Shown here: positions 13,566 to 24,900 of the stretch, piece after piece
How the letters are laid out: each line of letters opens with the position of its first letter
Numbering within the stretch: position 1 is the stretch's first letter
Assembly (NCBI GenBank): GCA_023846275.1
Contig: JAIUJO010001296.1
Span: 62,501-126,500 of the forward strand
From: Vanilla planifolia
Taxonomy: Eukaryota; Streptophyta; Magnoliopsida; Asparagales; Orchidaceae
Reading direction: 5' to 3'
DNA: 64,000 bases
Notes under the pieces: generated by a model
Seen by the model: the letters and a program-made list of their open reading frames with translations, nothing else
Told to the model about the DNA's origin: nothing
Databases searched by the model: none
Position numbers and translations under genes: made by a program

Positions 13566-13809
13566 AGTAAAGGAGATTAGAGCTAGGTTGGCTAGGCTAG
13601 GTTATGTTTAGCGAGGCTAAGCTAGGCTAGGAAAGAGTAGAGTAGAGTAGAGTTATGTTAGGCTAGGCTAGAGTAGAGTAGGGTTGAGCAGAGAAGAGTA
13701 GAGGTAGGCTAGCCTAGATTAGAGTACAATAGAACTAGGTTGGCTAGGCTATGTTATAGTGGAGTAGAGTAGAGCATATTAGAGTAGAGCTAGAGTAGAA
13801 TAGAGTATA

Positions 13810-14515
13810 GTGTTAGGTTATGCTAGATTAGGCTAGGCTGTATTTGTCTAGGTTATGCAAGACTAGGCTAAGTAAGGCTAGAGTACAATGGAGTGGAGTG
13901 GAGTAGAGTAGAGTAGAGCTAAGTTAGGCTTGGCTAAGTAAAGCTAGAGTACAATAGAGTAGAGTAGAGTAGAGAAGAGTAGAACAGAGTAGAATAGAGC
14001 AATGCAGAGTAGAGGAGAGTATAGCAGAGTTGAGTGGAGTAGAGTAGAGAAATAAAAAGAAGAGCAGAGCATAGTAGGGTAGAGAAGAGCTAAGTTTGGC
14101 TAGGCTAAGCTAAGCTAAGCTAGAGTAAATTATATTATGGTAGAGCTAGGTTAAGCTAGATTGTGTTAGACTAAGTTAGAGTTGAGTAGAGTAAAGTTTA
14201 GTAGAGTAGAGCTAAGTTAGGTTAAGCTAGGGTAAGCTAGCCTAGGCTAAGCTAGAGTTGAGTAGAGTAGAGTAGAGTGGAGTAGAGCTCATTTAGGCTA
14301 AGCCAGGCTAGGCTAGAGCATTACGGAGTAGAGTTAAGCATAGCAAAGAAGAGCAAAGCAAAGTAGAATAGATTAGAGCAGAGTCGAAAAGAGCAAAGTA
14401 GAGCAGGGCAGATCAAAGCAGAATAGAGCAGAGCAGAGCAGAGTAGAGTAGAGTTTGGTTAGGCTATGCTAGCTAAGGTAGGCTAGATTATAGTTAAGTA
14501 GAATAAAGTAGAGTA
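13810..14515. repeat. Higher-order duplication A, second copy
   Basis: Second, diverged copy of the 12841-13565 segment, collinear with it over about 0.7 kb. The offset drifts from about 970 to 951 bp, showing small indels since duplication. Confidence 0.8.
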
Positions 14516-16139
14516 GAGTGGAATAGAATAGAGTAGATTATAGTAGAGTAAACTAGAGTAGAGTAGAGTAGAGCTAGGTTAATCTAGGCTAGGAAGGGCA
14601 AGGCTGAGGTAGGCGAGGCTAAGCTAGAGTAGAGTAGAGTAGAGTAAAGTAGAGGTCGATTAGGTTATGCTTGGCATCGCTAGGAAATGCTAATGTAGAG
14701 TAGAGTAGAGCAGAGCAGGGCAGAGAAGACTAGAGCAAAATAAAGAAGAATAAGGTAGAGTAGAGTGAAACAGAGAAAAGCATAGATGAGCGAAGTAGAG
14801 TAGAGAAGATTAGAGCTAGGTTATGGTAAACTAAGCAAGGTTAAGCTATGTCAAAGAAGATTAGAGTATAGTATAGTTGAGTAGGTTAAAGAAGAGTAGA
14901 GTTTAGTAAAGTAGAGTAGAGAAGAACAAAGTAGAGTAAAGTAGAGCAGAGGAGAACAAAGTAGGGCAATGTAGACTAGAGTAGAGTAGAGTAGCACTAG
15001 GTTAGGCCTAGCTAGGCTAGGTTTGGTTAAGCTAGGATAGGTTGGAGTTGAGTAAAGTTGAGTAGAGAAGAGTAGATTAGAGTAGAGAAGAGTACGGTAT
15101 AGTATAGTATAATAGAGTAAAGTAGAGTAGAGTAGAGCAAGGTTTATCAAGGGTAAATAGGGCTAGGATATGCTGGGCTTAGCTAAGCTAGGCTAGAGTT
15201 TAGTATAGTAGAGTAGTGTAGAGTAAAGAAGAGTAGAGCTAAGTTACGTTAGACTTAGCAAGGCTAAAGTAGTAGAGTAGAGGAGAGTAGAATAAAGTTG
15301 AGATGAGCATAGTAAAGAAGAGTAGAGCAGAGTATAGCGAGTAGAGTAGAGCAAATTGGAGCAAAGTAGAGCAGAGCAGAAAAGAGTAGAGTAGAGTAGT
15401 GCAGAGTAGAGCAGAGAGAGTAGAGCTGAGCTAAGTTAGGAGGCTAGGCTAGGCTAGGCTTGAGTAGAGTTAATTGGAGTAGTGTAGGGTTGAGTGGAGC
15501 AGAGCAGAGCATGTAATAAAATATAGAGTAGAGCATAATAGATTAGAGTAGAGCAAGGTTAGGGTAGGCTAGGCTAGGCATGGCTAAGCTAGGCTAAAGC
15601 AGAGTATAATAAGGTAAAGCCAGGTTAGGCTATACTGGGCTATGCTTGCTTAGAGCAGAGTAGAGTAGAGTAGAGTAAAGTATAGTAGAGTAGAGTAGAG
15701 AAGAGAAGAGTGTAGTAGAGCTAGGTTAGGCTAGGCTAAGCTAAAGTATAGTAGAGTAGAGTAGAATAGAATAGAGCAAAGTGGTGTAGAGTAGAGCAGA
15801 GTAGAGTAGAGATAGGTTTGGTAAGGCTAGGCTAGGCTAGAGAAGAGTAGAGCTACGTTTGACTAGGCAAGGCTTGGCTAAGTTTGAGTAGAGTAGAGTG
15901 GAGTAGATTAGAATATAGTAAAGTAGAGTTAAGTAAAGTAAAGTTAAGTAGAGTAGAGCTAGGTTAGGTTGGGTTAGGGTATAGTAGAGTAGAGAAGAGT
16001 AGAGTAGAGCAGAGCAGAGAAGAGTAAAGCAGAGTAGAATAGAGTAGAGCAGGGTATAGCAGAGTAGAGCAAGGCTAGGTTAGGCTAGGGTAGGCCAGGT
16101 TAGGGTATAATAGAGTAGTGTAGATTAGAGTAGAGTAGA

Positions 16140-16350
16140 GCTAGGTTGGGCTATGCTAGGTTAAGCTAGGATTTAGTCGAGTAGAATAGAGTACAGTAGA
16201 GTAGCATGGAGTAGAGTAGAGTAGAGCAGTGTAGAGTAAAGTAGAGCTAGGTTGGGCTAGGCTAGGCTGGGCTAGAATTTAGTCAAGTAGAATAGAGTAC
16301 AATAGAGTAAAGTAGAGTAAAGTAGAGTAGAGTATAGTAGAGGAGAGTAG
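16140..16350. repeat. Tandem duplication of about 106 bp
   Basis: Two adjacent copies, each running from GCTAGGTTGGGCTA through ATTTAGTC (16171 and 16277) to AGTAGAATAGAGTACA. The offset between landmarks is 106 bp and the copies differ by a few bases. Confidence 0.75.
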
Positions 16351-17872
16351 AGTAGATCAAGGTTAGGCTATGCTAGAATCGGTTAGGCAAGGCTAGAGTA
16401 GAGTAGAGTAGATTAGAGTTAAGTAGAGTAGAGTACAGTAGAGCTAGGTTAGGCTTCCTTGGTTAGGCTAGAGTGTAATAGAGTAGAGTAGAGCAGAGCA
16501 AAGAAGGGTAGAGTAGAGTAGAGTTAGGATAGGCTAGGCTAAGCTAGGCTATGCTTAGCTAGGCTAGAGTAGAAAAGAGTATAATAGAATAGAGTAGAGT
16601 AGAGTCTAATAATGTAGAATGGAATAGAGTAAAGTAAAGTAAAGCTAGGTTAGGGTAGGTGAGGCTAGGCTTGGTTAGAGTAGAGTAGTGTAGTGTATAG
16701 CAGATTAATGTAATGTAGAGTAAAGGAGAGTAGAATAGAGTAGCGAAAAAGATAGCAAAGAATTGTCGAGTAAAGCAGAGCAGTGTAGAGCAGAGAAGAG
16801 CAACATAGAGCAGAGTAGAGCAGAGCTAGGTTTTCGCTCGACTAGGCTAGGCTAGAGAAGAGCGGAGTAGAGTTAAGTTAGGTTAGCATAGGCTAGGATA
16901 AGTAAGACAATAGTAGAGTAGAGTAGACTAGAGTTGAACGTAGCAAAGTAGAGCAGAGTAGAGCTCAGTTAGGCTAGGCTAGACTAGAGTAGAGTAGAGC
17001 TAGGTAGGTTAGGCTAGGCTAGGCAAGGATAAAGTAGAATAGAGTAGACTAGAGTAGAGTAGAGCAGATTAGGGTAAAGCTAGGAGTAGAGTAGAATGAG
17101 GTTAGGCTTGGTAAAGGTAGGATAGGTTAGGTTAAGCTAGGTTAGGCTAGCCTAGAGAATAATAAAATAGAGTTGAGAAGAGTAGAGAAGAGCTAGGTTA
17201 GGTTAGGATGGAGTATAATAGTATAGAGTATAGTTGAGAAGAATAGAGTAGAGTAGAGCAGAGTAGAGTAGAGCAAAGTAGAGTTGAGCAGAGCAAAGAA
17301 GAGCAGAGTTAAGCAGAGCATAGCAGAGCAATAATAAGCAGAGCCAAGCACAGTAGTGTAGAGTAAAGAAAGGTTAGGCTAGGCTAGGTAAGGCTAAGCT
17401 AGGCTAGGTGAGGCTATGCTAAACAAGAGTAGAGTAAAGTAGGGTAGAGCAAGGTTAGGCTAAGTTAGAGTAGAGTGGAATAGAGCATGGAGTAGAGTAG
17501 AGTAGAGTGGAGCAAGGTTAGGGAAGGCTAGGCTACATAAGGGGTAAACTTGGCCAGGCTATGCTAGAGTTGAGTAGAGTAGAGTAGAGTAGAGCTTAGT
17601 TAGGCTAGTCTAGGCTAGGCTAGCCTATGCTAGAGTAGAGTTGAGTAGAGCAAAGAAGTGTAAAGCAGAACAAAGAAGAGCAAAGTAGAGTAGAGTAGAG
17701 CAAAGTAGAATAGAGTAGAGTGGAGTAGAGTAGAGTAGAGCAATTTAGAGTAGAGTAGAATAGAGCTAGATTGTGATATGCTAGGTTAGGCTAGGCAAGG
17801 TTAAGCTAGGTTAGAGTTTAGTAGGGTAGAGTAGAGTAGACTAGAGTAGAGTATAGTAATGTAGAGAGGAGA

Positions 17873-17920
17873 GAAATGAAGAGGGGAGGAGAGGAGAGTA
17901 AAAGAGAGGAGAGGAGAGCA
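17873..17920. repeat. Purine-only GAGGA island
   Basis: A run of GAGGA/GAGGG monomers, almost free of pyrimidines on the + strand. Related to islands near 24072, 31251 and 61270. Confidence 0.65.
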
Positions 17921-18074
17921 GGTTAGAGAAGAGCATAGTAGAGTAGAGCAAAGTAGAGTAGAGAAGAATAGAGCAAAGTAGAGCAGATTAGAGAAGAGAT
18001 TAGTGGAGCAGAGATGAGCAAAGCTAGTTTAGGTTAGGCTAAGCTAGAGTAGAGCAGAGTAGAGTAGAGTAGAG

Positions 18075-18374
18075 CCAAGCTTGGTTAAGTTAGGTTATGC
18101 TAGACAAGACTAGGCTAGGCTATAATAGAGTAATAGAAAAAAGCATAGTAAAGTAGAGCTAGGTTAGGTTAGGTTAAGCATGGTAAGTCTAGGTTAGAGT
18201 AGAGTAGAGCAGAGCCAAGCTTGGTTAAGTTAGGTTATTCTAGGCAAGGCTAGGTTAGGCTATGTAAAGTAAAAGAAAATAGCATAGTAGAGTAGAGATA
18301 GGTTAGGTTAGGTTAAGCTTGGCAAGTATAGGATAGAGTAGAGGAGAGCAGAGTAGAGTAGAGCAGAGTAGAGA
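18075..18374. repeat. Tandem duplication of 150 bp
   Basis: Two adjacent units start with CCAAGCTTGGTTAAGTTAGG at 18075 and 18225. Both continue through a similar A-rich stretch (near 18137 and 18280) and AGCATAGTA to a GGTTAGGTTAGGTTAAGC run. Confidence 0.8.
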
Positions 18375-21300
18375 AAAGTAGAGCAGAGTAGAGAAGAGTC
18401 GAGTAGAGCAGAGTAGAATAGAGCAGAGCAGAGCAAAGTAGAGTATAGCAGAGTTGAGTAGAGTAGAGTAGAGTAGTGTAGAATAAAGCAGAGTAGAGTA
18501 GAGTAGAGAAGAGCAGAGTAGAGTAGAGTAAGGGATTGTAGAGTAGAGAAGAAAAAAGTATAGTAGGGTAGGGTAGAGTAGAGTAGAATGAAATAGAGTA
18601 GGGTAGAGTAGAGTATAATAGAGCTAAGTTTGGCTGGGCTAAGTTAGCTAGGCTAGGCTAGGCTTGGATAAGATAGGCTAAGCTAGGGTAGAGTAGAGTA
18701 GAGTAGACTAGTGTACATTAAAGCAGAGCTAGGTTAGGCTAGGTAAGGTTAAGCTAGAGCAAAGTGGAGCTTTGTTATGTTAGGCTAGGCTTGGTTAGAG
18801 TAGAGTAGAATAAAGTGTAGTAGAGTAGAGTAGAGTAGTATAGAGTATAGTAGAGTAGAGCTAAGTTAGGTTAGGCTAGGCTAAACTAGGCTAAGCTAGA
18901 CTAGAGTAGAATAGAATAGAGTAGATTAGAGTAGTGTAAAGAACTGTAGAGTAAAGTAGATAAGAGCAGAGTAAAGTAGAGGACAAGTGAGTAGAGCAGA
19001 GCAGAGAAGAGTTTGACTAAGTAGAGTAGAGAAAATATTAGTAAAGTAGAGCAAAGCAAAGTAGAGTAGAGCATAAAAAAGTTGAGTAAAGCAGAGAAGA
19101 GTAGTTCAAAGTAGAGCAAAACAAAGTAGAGTAGGGTAGAGTTGAGTAGGGCATAGTAGAGTAGAGCAATGCATAGGAAAGCAAAGCAGAGCAGAGCAGT
19201 GCAAAGCAGAAGAGTAGAGCAGCGCAATACAGAGTAGAGCAGTGTAGAGCAAAGCAATGTTGGGTAGAGAAGAGTAGAGCAGAGTAGGGTAGAGTAGAGC
19301 TAAGTAAAGCATAATAGGGCTTAGTTAGGCTAAGAATACTAGGCTAGGCTAGCTAGGCTTCGTTAGAGTAAAGAAGATTTGAGTATAATAGAATAGAGTA
19401 GAGTAGAGTAGGCTAGAGTAGAGTAGATTATAGTTTGGTATAGTAGAGTAGAATAGAGTAGAGTAAAGTAGAACTAACTTAAACTAGGCTAGGTTAGGCT
19501 TGACTAGAGTGGAGTGGAGTAGAGTAGAGTAGAGTAGGGCTAGGTTAGGTTAGGTAAGGCTAGGCTAAGCTTGGCTTGGCTCGAGTTGAGTAGAGTTGTA
19601 TAATATAGTGTAGTAGAGCTAAGCAGACCAAAACAGAGCATAACAGAGCAAAGCAAAGAAGAGCATAATAGAACAGAGAAGAGAAGAGTAGAGCAAAAAG
19701 AGCTAGGTCAGGCTAGGTAAGGCTAGAGTATAGTACAATAGAGTAGAGTAGAGTAAGGTAGAATATAGTAGAGTAAAATAGAGTAGAGTATAAAAGAGTA
19801 GAGTAGAGTAAAAAAAAGTAGAGTAGAGCAAAATAGAGTAGAGTACAGTTAGATTATGCTAGGCAATGCTTGGTTAGGTTAGACTAGAGTAGAGTATAGT
19901 AAACTAGAGTTCAGTAAAATAGAGTAGAGTAGAGTAGAGCTAGGTTAGGCTAGGCTAGTCTTAGGTCAGTTAGGCTTGGCTATGCTAGGCTAGAGTAGAG
20001 TTTAGTATATTATAGTAGTGTAGAGTTGAGCTAGGTTAGGCTAGGCCATGCTAGAGTATAGTAGAGCAGTGTAGAGTAGAGTAGAGTGGAGAGTAGAATA
20101 GAGTATAGTATTATAGAGATAGATTAAACTAGGCTTGGCTAGTGTAGAGTAGTGTAGAGTAGAGTAGAGTAGAGTAGAGTAGACTAGAGTAAAGTATAGT
20201 AGAATAGAGCTCAACTAGGCTAGGCTAGGCAATGCCAGAGTAGAGTAGAGTAGAGTAGAGCAGACTAGGGTAGAGCAAAGTACAGTGGAGTAGAGTAGAG
20301 CTGAGTAGAGATGAGTAGAGCATAGTAGAGCAAAGTAGAGTTGAGCAAAACAGACCAGAGTAAAGCTAGGTTAGGCTAAGCTAGACTAGGTTAGACTAGG
20401 TTATAGTAGAGTAGAGTAGAGTAGAGTATAGTAAAATGGAGTAGATAGAGTAGAGCAAGGTTAGGTTAGGCTAGGCTAGACTTGGCTAGGTTAGACTAGA
20501 GTAGAGTATAGTGGAGTAGAGGAGAGCTTGGTTAGGTTAGGCTAGGCTAGGTTAGGCTAGGTTATGCTTTGTTAAAGTTAGTTAGAGTTGAGCAAATAAG
20601 AGTAGAGAAAAGAAGAGCAAATAAGAGTAGAACAGAGCAGAGTAGAGTACAGTAGAGCAAAGTAGAGCTAAGTTAGGCTGGGCTAGGCTAGGTTAAGGTT
20701 GAGTAGAGTAGAGTGAAGTAGGGCTAGGTTAGGTTAGGCTCTGCCAGGTAGAGTATAGTAGTGTAGGGTAGAGAAGAGTAGAGTAGAGCTTAGTAGAGCA
20801 TAGTAGAGTACAGTAGAGCTGGATATAGTAGCATAGAGAATAGCATAGTAGAGTAGAGCTATGTTAGGCTTTCTAAGGCTAGAGTGGAGTAGAGTAAAGT
20901 AGAGTACAGTATAGTAGAGTAGAGTTGAGCTTTGTTAGGCCATGCTGAGTTAGTTTAGGCTAAAGTAGAGTAGAGCAGAGTACTGTAGAGTAGAATGGAG
21001 CAAAGTAGAGTAAAGCAAAGTAGAGTAGAGTAGAGTAGAGCAGAGCAGAGTAGAGCAGTGCATAGCTTAGTAGAGTAGAGCTTAGCTAGGTTAGGCTAGG
21101 CTAAGATATAGTAGTGTAGAGTAGAGCTAACTTTAGCTAAGCTAGGCTTGGTTAGGAAAGCATAGAGTAGAGTGGAGTAGATTAGAGGAGAAGAGAGTAG
21201 AGCAGAGGAGAGTAGAATTATGTTATTTTAGGTTAGGCTAGGTGGGGCTATGCTAGGTTTGGGTAGGATAGCCTACGGTAGAATAGAGTCAAGTAGAGTA

Positions 21301-22839
21301 GAGCAAAGTAAGGTTATGCTAGGTTAGGCTAAGCTATGCTTTGTTAAAATAGAGTAGAGTAGAGTAGGGTAAAGTAGACAAGAGCAGAGTAGAGTAGAGT
21401 AGAGCAAAGCATAGTAATGATAGAGTAGAGTAGAGCAGAGTAGAGTAAAATAAAGTGGAGTAGACTAAAGGTAGGTTAGGCAAGGTTAGTCTAGGGTAGG
21501 CTAAGTTAGGGTAGAGTAGAGTAAAGTAGAGCAGAGCAGTAGAGCAGATTAGAGCTGAGTAGAGCAGAGCTAGGTTAGCTTAGGCTAGGCTAGGCTGAAA
21601 TAAGCTAGGCTGGAGTAAAGTAGAGTCTAGTAGAGTAGAGTAGAGAAGAGTAGAGTGGAGTAGAGCTTTGTTGCGCTAGGCTAAGTATGAGTAGAGTATA
21701 ATAGAGTAGAGTATATTAGAGCATAGTAGAGTACAATAAATAGGAGTAGTGTTAGGTTAACATTGGCTAGGGTAGGCTAGGCTTGATTAGGCTAGGCAAA
21801 ACTATAGCAATATAGAGTAGAGTAGACTAGAGTAAAGCTAGGTTAGGCTAGGCTAGGCTAAACAAGGCTAAAATAAAGTAGAGTACAAGAGCAAAAAGAG
21901 TATAGTAGAGTAGAGTGAAGCAAAGTAGAGCATAGTAAAGTAGAGTAGAGCTAAATTAGGCTTTGGTTTGGCAAGGCTAGAGTAGTATAGAGTAGAGTAG
22001 AGTAAGGTTAGGCTAAACAAGGCTAAGTTAGAGTGGTTAGGCTAAGCTAAGGTAGAGTTTAGTAGAGTAGAGCAAAGCAGAGTAGAGTAGAGCAGGGAAG
22101 AGCAGAGCAGAGTATAGTAGAAAAGAGTAGAGCAAAGTAGAAAAGAGTAAAGTAACATAGAGTAGAGCAGAGTAGAGCTTGGTTAGCTAAACTTAGGCAA
22201 AGCAAGGCTACGCTAGGTTAGTCTCGTTGTAGTAGAGTATAGTAGTGTAGAGTAGAGTATAGAAGAGCAGAGTAAAGTAGAGTAAAGTAAAGTAGAGTAA
22301 AGTAAAATAGAATAGAACAGAGTAAAATAGACAAGAGTAGAGTACAGTGGAGCTGTGCAAAACAGAGTAGAAGAGCAAAACTGAGATATATAGAGTAGAG
22401 TAGAGATGAGTAGAGTAGTGAAGAGTAGAGCTTAGCAAAATAGAGTGGAAAAGAATAGAGCTAGGTTTTGCTAGGGTAGGCTAGGTGGGGCTAGTATAGG
22501 CTAGGGTAGAATAAACTATAGTAGAGTAAAGTAGAGCTAGGTTAGGCTAGGATAAAGTAGACTTGAGTAGAGTGGACCAGAGTTGGGTATAATTGAGCTA
22601 GGCTAGGCTAGACTTGTTAGAGTACAATAAAGTAGAGTAGAGTAGAGCAGAGTAGAGCAGAGTATATTAGAGCAGAGCATAGTAGAGTAGAGTAGAGTAG
22701 AGCAAAGTAGAATAGAGAAGAGAAGAGTAGAGCAAGGTTAGACTAGGCTAAGCTATGTTAGCTTAAGCTATGCTAGGCTAAGCTTGAGTAGAGTAGAGTA
22801 GAGTTGTGTAGAGTAGAGTAGAGTAGAGATTAGTAAGGT

Positions 22840-23260
22840 CAGGTTAGGCTAATTAGGCTAGGCAAGGCTATGCTAGGCTGGGCTCGAGTAAGAGAGCATA
22901 GTAGAGTAGAATAGTGTTATAGTAGGCTAGGCAAGGTTAGGCTAGGCAAGAATAGAGTCGAGTAGAGTAGAGTATGATAGAGCAGAATAGAGTAGTGCAG
23001 AGTAGAGTTTAGCAGAGTGAAGCAGAGTAGAGCAGAGCTGAGTAGAGACAGAGTAGAGTAGAGTAGAACAAAGCCAAGGAGAGCATAGCTGAGAAGATAA
23101 AAGCAGAGCAGAGTAGACCATAGTTAGGTAAGGTTGGTAAGGCTAGCTTAGATAGCTTAGAGTAGAGTAGAGTAGAGTAAAGCAAATTAGGGTAGAGTAA
23201 AGTAGAGCTAGGTTAAGCTAGGCTAGGCTAGGTTAGAGTAGAGTGGAGTAGAGTAGAGTG
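22840..23260. repeat. Higher-order duplication B, first copy
   Basis: Shares ordered rare landmarks with 24470-24900: AGTATGATAGAGCAGA (22971 and 24597), AAGCCAAGGAGAGCA (23071 and 24716) and GGTTGGTAAGG (near 23132 and 24785). The offset is about 1.63-1.65 kb. Confidence 0.65.
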
Positions 23261-24071
23261 GGCTAGAGTAGAGTATACTAGACAAGACTAAAGTAGAGTA
23301 GAGTAAAGTAGAGTTGAGTAAAGTAGAGTAGGGCAGAGTAGAGTAGAGTTTTGCTAGGTTTGGCTGGGCAAAGCTAGGCTTGGCTCGGCTAAGTTTGGTA
23401 TGAGTAGTGTAAAGTAGAGTAGAGTAGTGTAGAGAAAAGCAACATAAAGCTAGGTTAGGCTAGGTTAGGCTTGGCAAGGTGAAGCTAGGCTAGAGTAAAG
23501 ATGAGTGGAGGTTAGCAGAGCAGGATAGAAACGAGCCAAACAGAGTAGAGTAAGGTACAGCAAAGATGGGCACAGTTGAGCAAAGCTGAGCAGGGTAGAG
23601 TAGAGTAGAGTAGAGCATTGTAAAGCTAGGTTAGGCTGGGCTAGAGTTGAGTGAAGTAGAGTAGAGCTAGGTTAGGCTAGGCTTGGCTATGCGAAGCTAG
23701 GCTTTGGTAGGCTAGGCTATAGTAGGGTAGATTAGAGTAGAGTAGAGCTATTTTAGGCTAGGCGAGGCTTGGTAAGGCTAAATTAGGTCAGTGTGGAGTA
23801 GAGTAGAGTAAAGTAAAGTAGAGCATAATATAGTAGAGAAGAGAAGAGTAGAGTAGAGTAGATTAGAGCATCACAAACCAAAGTTGGGCTTGGTTAGGCT
23901 AGGTTAGAGTAGAATAGAGCTAGGTTAGTGTCAACTAAGCTATGCTAAGTTAGAGTAGAGTAGAGTAGGGTTGAGAAGAGTAGAGTATAGTAAAGTAGAG
24001 TGTAGTGGAGTAAGGAAAAGTATAGTAGAGTAGTGTTGAGTAGAGTAGTGTAGAGTAGAGTAGAGTATAGT

Positions 24072-24112
24072 AGAGGAGAGGAGAAGAGAGGGGAGGAGAG
24101 TAGAGGAGAGAA
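24072..24112. repeat. Purine-only GAGGA island
   Basis: Nearly pure purine run of GAGGA monomers on the + strand. Confidence 0.6.
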
Positions 24113-24469
24113 GATCATAATAGAGAAGGGGAGAGAAGTGTAGAGCAGAGTAGAGTCTAATAGAGTAGAGCTAAGCTAGGTCAGGTTAGGCTAAGCTAGG
24201 CTGGGCTAGAGAGAAGTAGTATAGTAGAGTAGAGTAGAGCTAGGTTAGGCTAGGTCTGGTTAGACTTGGCGAAGCTTGGCTAGAGTATAGTAGAGTAGAG
24301 TATTTTATAGTAGAGTAGAGTATAGTATAATATAATAGAGAAGAGTAGAGCAAAGCAGAGTAAGGTAGAGCAGAGTAGAGCAGAGTAAAGTAGAGTAGAG
24401 CTAGGTTAGGCTAGGCTAGTTAGGCTTGAGTAGGTAGAAGAGATTAGAGTAGAGTAAAGTGGGGTAGAG

Positions 24470-24900
24470 ATGAGTTAGGTCAGGTTAGGCTCGGTTAGGC
24501 TCGGCAAGGCTAGGCTAGGCAAAGCTTGAGTAGCAGAGCAGAGTGAGTCGAGTTAGGTTAGGCTAGGCATGGTGAAGCTAGATTAGAGTAGAGTAGAGTA
24601 TGATAGAGCAGAGCTAAGTAGAGCAGAGTAAAGTAAAGTAGAGATGAGCATAGTAGAGTAGAGCAAAGAAAAGTTGAGCAGAGGTAAGCATCACAGAGTA
24701 GAGCAGAGTAGAATAAAGCCAAGGAGAGCAAAGTAGAGAAAAGAAAAGAAAAGTAGAGTATAGTAGAACATAGCTAGGTTAGGTTGGTAAGGTAAGGCTA
24801 GTTAGAGTAGAAAAGAGTAGAGTAGAGTAGGGTAGAGTAGAATATAGCTAAGTTAGGTGAGGCTAGGCTATGCTAGGCTGGAGTAGAGTAGAGTAGAGTA
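24470..24900. repeat. Higher-order duplication B, second copy
   Basis: Diverged partner of 22840-23260, with the same landmark order. It lies just downstream of a GAGGA island at 24072-24112. Confidence 0.65.

Noticed and set aside
12841-18374. CRISPR-like spaced repeats
   Set aside because: The repeats are contiguous satellite monomers without unique spacers, in a plant-type context.
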